Made by a program: the position numbers and the translations under genes
In this document: positions 8,418-14,952 of the stretch, in pieces
How positions within the stretch are numbered: position 1 is the stretch's first letter
Layout of the letters: every line of letters begins with the position of its first letter
From: Bacteroidales bacterium
GTDB taxonomy: Bacteria > Bacteroidota > Bacteroidia > Bacteroidales > UBA932
Assembly (NCBI GenBank): GCA_017483985.1
Contig: JAFUUB010000120.1
Span: 1-24,442, forward strand
Reading direction: 5' to 3'
Length of the DNA stretch: 24,442 bases
Notes under the pieces: model-generated
The model's database searches: none
Told to the model about the DNA's origin: nothing
What the model saw: the letters and a program-made list of their open reading frames with translations, nothing else

Positions 8418-10523
8418 TTATTGATTGATGATTGGAAAAATGGTCAGTCTGAGGGTAGTGCTGCCGTACGGGACCAGGTCGATGTATTGGACCGGGCCCT
8501 CGGCCTTGACTTTGTCGGGCAGGGCGGGCGTAAAGCGGTTCTCCTTGAGGGTCCAGCCCTTGACGCCGACGACGGGGACGCGGATTTTGACCGGAACACT
8601 TTGCAAGTCAAAGGGGAATCCCTCCGCTCCGGTCTTTTCGACCTGGAGATCGTCCAGGCTGTTCCTTACGAGCGCATAGTTCCATTTTCCGTCCGGCGTC
8701 ATGCTCCAGCTCTTGAAATCGGGATTCGCCGATACCTTGCCCGCCATGTTGTCATACACGTTCGGATCCTCTTCCACCTTGGCCGGAACGGCATAGGTGT
8801 AGACGATCGGACCGCGCTGCACGGAGGTGCCGGCGACCGGATTGTCCACGATTTCGATGTCCATCGGCAGGTCGACGGTCAGCACGTCGCCGGTCTTCCA
8901 GGTCTTGCTGACGGTCTTGAAACCGGGCTTGTCCGCCTTGCACCAGCCGGGGATGCGGTAGGTGAAGTCCATGGCGTATTCCTTGCCGGACGGTTTCCCG
9001 TCCTTGAAGAAGCTGAATTCGAAGCGGACCTGCTCCTCGAAGGGATAGCCCGTCTTCTCCTCGATCTTGACGGTCACGCCTTTGCCGAGGTCATATTCGA
9101 CCGACGAGGGACCGTACAAGGCGGCAACCGGCATGCCCTTGGCATCGCGCAGCCACATGCGTGCGACGTAATTCGGCATGAATCGGTGCAGGTTCCCGAT
9201 GCAGCATTCGGTCTCGTGGATGGGCCGGTAGGCCATCCAGGTCTTGCCATATTTGAACCGGTTGTGGTCGGAATTGCCGGTAGCGATGACCTGGTTCGGA
9301 CAGGAGAAATACTGCATGGACTTGAAGTCCTTGGTGATGGAGCCGAGACCGCCGTTGAAGATGCCTTTTTCGATGCGGTCCGCCCACTGCCCGTCGCCGG
9401 TGGTCATCAGGTAATACCCCATGGTCCAGGTGTAATCGGAGACGTCGCAGGTCTCGTGGCTGGCCAGCGGGTCGTTGCCGGCCAGGGCTTCGGTGGAGGA
9501 GTTGATGCCGTCGATCAGCATGTTCGGGCCTTCCATCTTGGCTTCCGCGTGGATGGCGGCATCCAGGTATTTCTGCTCACCCGTGTAGGCATACAGCAGC
9601 ATGGGGATCTTCAGCAGCTCGTTCATGGTGACGCCGTGCATGGTGAAGGGGCTGTCGTCCAATGCATTCTCCTGCGTCAGTTCGGACGCGTTCTCGTTCC
9701 AGGCCGCGATGGCCCGGTTCAGCAACTCCGGATTCCGGGTGATGGAATAGGTCCAGAGCATGCCTTCGACATTGACGACGAAACGGTTCATGCCCAGTTC
9801 CTCAACGGTATAGGAAAGGTAGTTCTTCTCGAGGGCTTCGGGGATGCGCGGGTCGCCGGTGGCCTCATAATAGGCTTTGACGGCGCGGAAAAACACGGCC
9901 CACGGCCAGGCCATCGAGCCGGTTTCGGGACCGAGACGGCCTTCCGGCCGGTCGGCTGCGGCGATGCGCTGCTGTTTGGCCCGGCGTTCCTGCATCTGGC
10001 GGGCACGGGCTTGTGCACGGGGATCGGCGGAGACTTCCGCATTGAAATCCCGTTGCGGGCGGCGGCCCTGCTGCTGCGCCTGTGCCTGCTGCTCCTCGGG
10101 GGTGAGTCCGGCCTTGAACGGCAGGGGGTGGGCGAGGACATAGTCGATGTTCTGCTGCCAGACATCCAGGAATCTGGGGTCATCCAGCAGAAATCCGAGC
10201 CGGGTCAGGCCGTCGAGATAGTAGGCGGTCTGTTCGAAACGCCACCAATCTGCGCCGCGGGACTCGGAGTCACGTTCCAGGGTTCCGGCCCACAGGACGG
10301 AGTTGTAGGGATACGCCATGGCCTCCGGATGGCCGGTCAGGCCATCGGCCTGGCGCTGAAGGATCTCCTTGAGCCAGCCTTCGGGCTGGATCTTGTCGAT
10401 CAGGCCTTCGGAGAAGACGGCGTGGGGCGGCGCTGGCACGGAAGTGTCGGCGGCTTTTTTGCATTGGGTCAGGCTGGTCACCGCGACCAGGCCTGCCAGG
10501 AAGATATGGGTAAGTGTTCTCAT
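8418..10523 (-). CDS. GH127-like (DUF1680) glycoside hydrolase lipoprotein
   Basis: It resembles the (alpha/alpha)6-barrel DUF1680/GH127 family, whose characterised members are beta-L-arabinofuranosidases using a zinc-bound cysteine nucleophile. The ATG at 10523 gives the leader MRTLTHIFLAGLVAVTSLTQC with lipobox Cys21. The frame extends 7 codons upstream only to a TTG, so the ATG is preferred. Zinc/catalytic residues are visible as Glu357 and Cys359 in HETCDVSDYTW and Cys440-Cys441 in HETECCIGNLHRF. Their spacing is close to that of the characterised enzyme. Glu345 (NSSTEALAG) is the likely acid/base. A C-terminal beta-sandwich includes PLPMDIEIV-like and QRGPIVYTYAVP motifs. Residues 143-186 carry a Gln/Arg-rich low-complexity insert. 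It lies 17 nt after the response regulator gene and is cotranscribed with it. Exact substrate is unknown; related families GH142/GH146 are alternatives. Confidence 0.82.
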   Translation of the reverse strand: MRTLTHIFLAGLVAVTSLTQCKKAADTSVPAPPHAVFSEGLIDKIQPEGWLKEILQRQADGLTGHPEAMAYPYNSVLWAGTLERDSESRGADWWRFEQTAYYLDGLTRLGFLLDDPRFLDVWQQNIDYVLAHPLPFKAGLTPEEQQAQAQQQGRRPQRDFNAEVSADPRAQARARQMQERRAKQQRIAAADRPEGRLGPETGSMAWPWAVFFRAVKAYYEATGDPRIPEALEKNYLSYTVEELGMNRFVVNVEGMLWTYSITRNPELLNRAIAAWNENASELTQENALDDSPFTMHGVTMNELLKIPMLLYAYTGEQKYLDAAIHAEAKMEGPNMLIDGINSSTEALAGNDPLASHETCDVSDYTWTMGYYLMTTGDGQWADRIEKGIFNGGLGSITKDFKSMQYFSCPNQVIATGNSDHNRFKYGKTWMAYRPIHETECCIGNLHRFMPNYVARMWLRDAKGMPVAALYGPSSVEYDLGKGVTVKIEEKTGYPFEEQVRFEFSFFKDGKPSGKEYAMDFTYRIPGWCKADKPGFKTVSKTWKTGDVLTVDLPMDIEIVDNPVAGTSVQRGPIVYTYAVPAKVEEDPNVYDNMAGKVSANPDFKSWSMTPDGKWNYALVRNSLDDLQVEKTGAEGFPFDLQSVPVKIRVPVVGVKGWTLKENRFTPALPDKVKAEGPVQYIDLVPYGSTTLRLTIFPIINQ

Positions 10524-10540
10524 AATGAAGAGATTTGTAT

Positions 10541-11308
10541 TCAAGAGATCCAGTCCCTGAATTCGTGGACACGGGACCGGGCGACGATGATATCCGCTTT
10601 CAAGGGCGGGGAGAGAAGGAGCTTGAGCCGGCTGCCGAAAATCCGCTCGAAACCGGTGATGGCATGGATGGAGACAATGTAATTCCGGGAGACGCGGAAG
10701 AATTCATGCGGATCCAGTTCCTCCAAAATGGCTTCCATTTGAAGGTCGATGTAAAAGATGCGGCCGTCTTTCCGGGTCAGATACCGGTCCTTGCCTTCGA
10801 CATAGAAATAAGCGATGTCTTCGGTGGAAACCGGGATGATGTGCTTTCCGACATGGATGATGAACCGTTTCCGGTACGCCGTTTCTCCGGCTTTTTGCTC
10901 CTGTGCCAGGGTTCGGACGTGTTGCAGCAGCCTGAGGATGTCGCCGTTCTCCAGTCCGGCCCTGCACCGGTTAACGGCCCACTGCAGCGCGGTTTCATCA
11001 ATGGGCTTGAGCAGATAATCGATGCTGCCGGCCTCGAAGGCTTTGATGGCGTATTTGTCGTAGGCCGTCGTCATGATGATCTTTGCGCGGATCTGTTCCT
11101 GCTGCAGGATTTCGAAGCAATGGCCGTCCGTCAGCTCGACATCCATGAATATCAGGTCGGGTTGATTGCCCGGGGTCCGGAGCCATGCGAGCGTGTCACT
11201 CACGGTCTCGGTCACGCCGGCAATCTCCAGATCCGGAAAATTCCGTTTCAGGAGGCGGATCAGCGCTTCCTGCGCCGGCCTTTCATCTTCTACGATCAAG
11301 GCTTTCAT
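10541..11308 (-). CDS. LytTR-family response regulator (LytR/AlgR type)
   Basis: This is a cytoplasmic two-component transcription factor of 255 residues. The receiver domain (about 1-120) has the acidic pair Glu7-Asp8, phosphoacceptor Asp56 in IFMDVEL, Thr81 in TTAYD and Lys101 in LLKPI. The LytTR DNA-binding domain occupies about 147-252 (IIPVSTEDIAYFYVEGKDRY and EFFRVSRNYIVSIHAI), the usual beta-fold that reads pairs of ACCGTT-like repeats. The kinase gene ends 1 nt upstream of this start, so the two are translationally close and surely partners. The downstream GH127-like gene begins 17 nt after the stop. Two candidate LytTR operators occur in the window, before susC and before the kinase. 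This makes autoregulation and control of the importer plausible, though untested. Confidence 0.93.
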   Translation of the reverse strand: MKALIVEDERPAQEALIRLLKRNFPDLEIAGVTETVSDTLAWLRTPGNQPDLIFMDVELTDGHCFEILQQEQIRAKIIMTTAYDKYAIKAFEAGSIDYLLKPIDETALQWAVNRCRAGLENGDILRLLQHVRTLAQEQKAGETAYRKRFIIHVGKHIIPVSTEDIAYFYVEGKDRYLTRKDGRIFYIDLQMEAILEELDPHEFFRVSRNYIVSIHAITGFERIFGSRLKLLLSPPLKADIIVARSRVHEFRDWIS

Positions 11309-11309
11309 C

Positions 11310-12464
11310 TTACATCAGCGGGAGTTTTACGGTATAATAGTCTGCGTCTTCCTGAATGACGATTTCTTTTCCGATTTCGTCATGATAGCGTTTCCGGATA
11401 TACTGCTGGCCGTTCCCGGTCGAGGGCTGGGAGGTCTGTTTGGGCCGTCGGTTGTTGCGGACTTCGATGTACCCGTCCGCTGCCTTTACCGAGATCAGAA
11501 GGGGATTCTTCGCCGAGAAGGAGTTGTGCTTGATGGCATTCTCGACCAGAAGCTGCAGGGAGCAGGGGATAATGCTGCTGTGAGAAGCCGTCTCTTCCGA
11601 AATGCTTTCTTCCCATTGCAGTCCTTCCGGATAGCGGACTATCATCAGGTCGACATACATATTGACGAAATGCAGTTCCTCCGTCAGCGGGACGGCCGGT
11701 TTTTCTTCCTTGTCGATCAGGTAGCGGTAGATGCTGCACAACTTCCGGATGAAGGACATGGCCTGGTCCTTCCTGTCGGTTTCGATGATGTTCCCCAGGG
11801 AATTGAGGCTGTTGAAGAGAAAATGCGGCTCAATCTGCTGCTTGAGACGTTCGTAACTGTATTGCGCCTCATGCCGTTTGCGTTTTTCCGTGCGGACGGT
11901 TTCCCGTTGGGACAGGACATGGCGTGCCATCAGCAGGATGGCGGCGATGCTGCAGCCATAATCGATGACCAGGTTGAGAACGATGTTCTCCTGGTAGGAG
12001 GTCTGGGAAGATTCGATGATCATCGCCATCCGGACGATCAGTACGGTCGCAAAAGCCACGATGAGCCAGATGGCGTTGTGGGTATCGGTTTTTTTGAAGA
12101 ACCGGGAGCGCCGTACCAGTGCGATCCCGCCCAGCTGGAGCAGTCCCAGGATCCATGTGGTGACGAAATTGCAGACGGGACCTACGATGTAATGCCGGAT
12201 CGGGACCGGCGGGAAGACATAGGCGCGGGCGAAATAGCCGATTTGTTCCCCGATCCATTTCCCGATGAAATTGATCAGGATGACGGCCAGGATCATGAAC
12301 GTGATATTCATCTCTTTCCGCAGGGAAAGCATGACGGACATCGTCATGGTCAGCAAGGTCAGGACCAGGACTTCGTGAAAGCCGACGAAACGGGCGACCA
12401 GCGACACGGCGGCGTGCAGCAGGGCGAAAACCAGAATGATTCCGTATTCATTGATGTGCTTCAT
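11310..12464 (-). CDS. Membrane sensor histidine kinase, LytS/YehU type (His_kinase PF06580)
   Basis: This is an inner-membrane sensor kinase that phosphorylates the adjacent LytTR regulator. About six hydrophobic segments span residues 7-26, 31-47, 52-71, 92-115, 130-150 and 162-182. A short basic linker follows (RTEKRKRHEAQYSYERLKQ). The phosphoacceptor motif QQIEPHFLFNSLNSL places His214. The ATP-binding N box is LQLLVENAIKHN with Asn309. The G box is weak: STGNGQQYIRKRY replaces the common GxGLxNxxxRL form. No periplasmic glycan-sensing domain such as the Y_Y_Y beta-propellers of hybrid two-component systems is present, so the signal is likely read within the membrane or through a partner. 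It heads the operon, with a promoter-like -7 box about 47 nt upstream. Confidence 0.9.
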   Translation of the reverse strand: MKHINEYGIILVFALLHAAVSLVARFVGFHEVLVLTLLTMTMSVMLSLRKEMNITFMILAVILINFIGKWIGEQIGYFARAYVFPPVPIRHYIVGPVCNFVTTWILGLLQLGGIALVRRSRFFKKTDTHNAIWLIVAFATVLIVRMAMIIESSQTSYQENIVLNLVIDYGCSIAAILLMARHVLSQRETVRTEKRKRHEAQYSYERLKQQIEPHFLFNSLNSLGNIIETDRKDQAMSFIRKLCSIYRYLIDKEEKPAVPLTEELHFVNMYVDLMIVRYPEGLQWEESISEETASHSSIIPCSLQLLVENAIKHNSFSAKNPLLISVKAADGYIEVRNNRRPKQTSQPSTGNGQQYIRKRYHDEIGKEIVIQEDADYYTVKLPLM

Positions 12465-12510
12465 GACAGGTCCTCCGCGGTAAGCGGTTGACGGGTAGGG
12501 TGGCGCTGAA

Positions 12511-12518
12511 CAAATATA
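12511..12518 (-). promoter_or_regulatory. -7 promoter box of the kinase-regulator-GH127-phosphatase operon
   Basis: The minus strand reads TATATTTG here, a perfect TAnnTTTG box. No TTTG lies at the usual 19-21 nt upstream; the nearest candidate is TTTA at 23 nt. A weak -33 would fit activator dependence. Predicted start near 12504-12507 gives a leader of about 40 nt to the ATG at 12464. Confidence 0.55.
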
Positions 12519-12559
12519 AAAAAAACGGTTGGAAAAGGGAATAAAACGCTCCGATTTTT

Positions 12560-12591
12560 CTCTGAACGGTCAAAAACGGAGGATGACCGGA
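12560..12591 (-). promoter_or_regulatory. Candidate LytTR operator upstream of the kinase gene
   Basis: Reading the minus strand from 12586 to 12563 gives TCATCCTCC, three bases, then TTTGACCGTTCA, matching the site before susC at 21 of 24 positions. The half-site ACCGTTCAG fits the LytTR-family pattern fully. A weaker half-site, GGTCAT, starts 21 bp upstream. The conserved block ends 44 nt before the -7 box, against 54 nt at susC, a difference of one helical turn. Nothing in the block is coding, so shared ancestry of coding sequence cannot explain it. Binding by the adjacent regulator is inference. Confidence 0.65.
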
Positions 12592-12610
12592 GGCAGGTAT
12601 ACAGCACGGA

Positions 12611-12634
12611 GCCGCCCGATTCACATCGGACGGC
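12611..12634 (-). terminator. Probable terminator hairpin of the large enzyme operon
   Basis: On the minus strand GCCGTCCGAT and ATCGGGCGGC pair over 10 bp (one T-G wobble) around a GTGA tetraloop. It starts 33 nt after the stop of the last enzyme gene. There is no T tract. Role inferred from position. Confidence 0.5.
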
Positions 12635-12667
12635 AACCCTTTCATTACTACAATCTAATGAACAGGA

Positions 12668-14950
12668 CTATTTCCTGAACATCTCGCTGATCCAGGTCAG
12701 GGCGGACGGGAGGGTCTCCCGCCAGAAATCCCAGGTGTGGGCCCCGTCCCGGACACGGAACTGGTGCGGAATGCCGGTCTCGCGGAGCGCCTTGACAACC
12801 TCGAAGTTGTCCAGGAGCAGGAAGTCGTCGTCTCCGATTTCCATGAACAGGCGCGGCTGTCCGGTGACCTGTCCCTTGTCATCCTTGACGAGCGTAAGGC
12901 CGCGGAGGATGTCGGGAATGGCGTGCCGGCTGACATAGTCCTTCTCGGCGGCCGACAGGCTGGCCGGGTCCTTCCCCCGGAACGTGAAATTCCCGGTCGC
13001 CGGACTCATGGCGAAACAGGACCCGAACAGGTCGGGATGCTTCAGGGAATGGTAGAGCGAGCCATATCCGCCCATGGACAGGCCCGCGATCGCGCGGTGG
13101 TCCTTGTCCTGGATGATCCGGTATTCCTTTTCGATGAAGGGCATGAACTCCTTCAGGAAGAAATCTTCATAGGGAGCCGTCCCGTCGAAGGCATTGACAT
13201 AGGCATGCATGAAACCTTCTGGGCAGACGATGACCATCTCCGGGATGTCTCCGGCGGCGATCATCCGGTCCGCGATCTGGCTGAAGCGGGCGTCTTTCTG
13301 CCAGCTGCCGTGGTCTCCGCCGGCTCCGTGGAGCAGGTAGACGACCGGATAGGACTTGCCGGAAGTGGCGAAACCCTTCGGAAGATAGACGGTGTAGTGG
13401 ACCGTCTTTCCGAGCAGTTTGCTCTCGACCGCGCCGTCATTCTTGAAAGAACCCTGTAGCGGAGCGGCTTCCTGGCGGTCCTGCCGGGGGCGCTGGGCGT
13501 TCTGCTGGCCCGGGCGCTGGCCCTGCTGCGGGTGGTTCTGGCCCTGCTGGATATTCCGCTGGCCGGGGACGCGGCCTGCCGGCGGTTCGGCGGGGTGGCG
13601 TTCCACGACGGCCGGCCCGCCGGGGATAAAGGTCAGCCCCTTGACATATTCCGCCTGGAAATCGGCGTCCTGCAGGCCGGTCAGCCGCTTGCCGCCGACA
13701 TAGCAGTTGTCAAAGGTGATGTCCTCGACGAACTTGGTGGGATGGCCGATGAGGGCGAACGGCTTGCGGTCGTTGGCCCAGCGGACGTTCTTCAGGAGGA
13801 CGCCCTTGACCGAGCCCATGCGGCCGTTGCCGTAGCGTTCGCCTTCCGTCAGGATGATCTCGAGGTTCTTGTATTCGATGTCGGACTCGACCCGGATGTC
13901 TTCGAAGGTGATGTTCCGCACTTCGGAGGGGCCGTCGCAGACGATGCTGAAGGCCGCGTGTCCGCCGGTGCGGCCGGAGCCGCGGGCGCGGAGGATATCA
14001 CAGTCCACCATGCGGATGTTCTCCACGATGCCGCCGTTGAGTTCGAAGCCCAGGGTCATGCCGTCGGCATGGTCCCAGCCCACCAGCAGGCAGCCGCGGA
14101 CGGTGACGTCCCGGCAGCTGAGGTCGAAGTTGTCGGGATTGCCGTTGGCCTTGACCGCGATGCAGTCGTCCCGGGTGCGGATAAAGCAGTCCTCGATGAG
14201 GAAGCCCTTGCTGGACACGGGATTGATGCCGTCCAGTCCCCAGGTGCCCGTGTGGGAGAAGACCTTGACGTTGCGGTAGACGGTATTGACGCTGTTGGTC
14301 ACGGTGTTGGTCCAGCCGCGGGTGCTGCGCATGAAGATGCCCTCTACGGTCAGGTTCTCGCAGCCGTTGACGCTGAGGTTGCCGCCAAGCGAGCCTCGTC
14401 CGATGATCCGGACGTTTTTGCCGGTTCCGGAAAAGTTTCCGTTGACCAGGGCGCCGCCGGCGATGTAGACGGTCATGTTGTCCTCCAGGACCATCCGGCC
14501 GGCGTCATGGACGCCCGGACCGAAATACCGCACGCCGGGCGTGCCGGGGGCGGGGACATCTTTCTCCAGGGGATTGGCGAACAGGGCCAGGTACGGCTTT
14601 CCGTTGATGCGGATGTAGAGTTTCCGGGGACCGTCGATCTTGAAGGTCAGCCGGTTTTTCTTGACGGATGCCTTGATACCGGCGCTGGCAGGCTGGATGG
14701 TATAGTCCTTGACCGGGTCCGGCGTCTCGATGACGATGGTCTGCGGACCTTCGCAGGAGAAGTTCGCGACATGGAGGCCTTCCATGCCGTCCGGTCCGAC
14801 CTGTTCGACCCAGACGGCGTGGCCGCCGGCGGTGAGCGTATAGTCGGCGCTGGTCTTCATATCCGGAATCGCCGGATATGTGACCACCTGCTGGGCGAAG
14901 GCCGGAAGAACCAGCGCGACGCCCAGGAGGAGGGTAGTCAATCTTTTCAT
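12668..14950 (-). CDS. Two-domain enzyme: right-handed beta-helix glycosidase-like (GH28/GH49 fold) fused to an esterase (PF00756)
   Basis: A 760-residue exported protein with a Sec leader at 1-20 (PAFAQ). Residues 25-130 look like an N-terminal beta-sandwich. Residues 140-445 form a parallel beta-helix opening with YFGPGVHDAGRMVL and TVYIAGGALVNGN. Candidate catalytic acids are Asp240 (LDGINP) and the pair Asp261-Asp262 (RTRDDCIAVK), the spacing typical of clan GH-N enzymes (polygalacturonases, dextranases). Residues 456-496 are a Gln/Arg/Pro/Gly-rich linker. Residues 500-760 are an esterase domain with HGAGG (541-545), Ser625 in GLSMGG, an acidic GDDDF (706-710) and His738 in GAHTW. It follows GH31 by 2 nt and ends the operon. 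In an alpha-glucan locus a GH49-like activity with deacylation is plausible. The substrate of each domain is unproven. Confidence 0.83.
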   Translation of the reverse strand: MKRLTTLLLGVALVLPAFAQQVVTYPAIPDMKTSADYTLTAGGHAVWVEQVGPDGMEGLHVANFSCEGPQTIVIETPDPVKDYTIQPASAGIKASVKKNRLTFKIDGPRKLYIRINGKPYLALFANPLEKDVPAPGTPGVRYFGPGVHDAGRMVLEDNMTVYIAGGALVNGNFSGTGKNVRIIGRGSLGGNLSVNGCENLTVEGIFMRSTRGWTNTVTNSVNTVYRNVKVFSHTGTWGLDGINPVSSKGFLIEDCFIRTRDDCIAVKANGNPDNFDLSCRDVTVRGCLLVGWDHADGMTLGFELNGGIVENIRMVDCDILRARGSGRTGGHAAFSIVCDGPSEVRNITFEDIRVESDIEYKNLEIILTEGERYGNGRMGSVKGVLLKNVRWANDRKPFALIGHPTKFVEDITFDNCYVGGKRLTGLQDADFQAEYVKGLTFIPGGPAVVERHPAEPPAGRVPGQRNIQQGQNHPQQGQRPGQQNAQRPRQDRQEAAPLQGSFKNDGAVESKLLGKTVHYTVYLPKGFATSGKSYPVVYLLHGAGGDHGSWQKDARFSQIADRMIAAGDIPEMVIVCPEGFMHAYVNAFDGTAPYEDFFLKEFMPFIEKEYRIIQDKDHRAIAGLSMGGYGSLYHSLKHPDLFGSCFAMSPATGNFTFRGKDPASLSAAEKDYVSRHAIPDILRGLTLVKDDKGQVTGQPRLFMEIGDDDFLLLDNFEVVKALRETGIPHQFRVRDGAHTWDFWRETLPSALTWISEMFRK

Positions 14951-14952
14951 TT

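Noticed and set aside
10524..10544. TTG start 7 codons upstream for the GH127-like gene
   Set aside because: It would overlap the regulator stop and add residues before a good lipoprotein leader. The ATG at 10523 gives a standard signal peptide.
8421..10682. 753-codon plus-strand open frame opposite the GH127-like gene
   Set aside because: Shadow of the minus-strand gene, with a low-complexity Val/Gly/Asp-rich translation and no domain. The same holds for long plus-strand frames at 7032-8150, 13532-14956, 14992-17463, 17574-19397, 19418-21211 and 21184-23289, and the minus-strand frame at 5097-6881.
12448..12645. 65-codon minus-strand open frame in the intergenic region before the kinase
   Set aside because: It overlaps the kinase start, the -7 box, the operator copy and the terminator hairpin, and its translation shows nothing recognisable. 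The region is better explained as regulatory.
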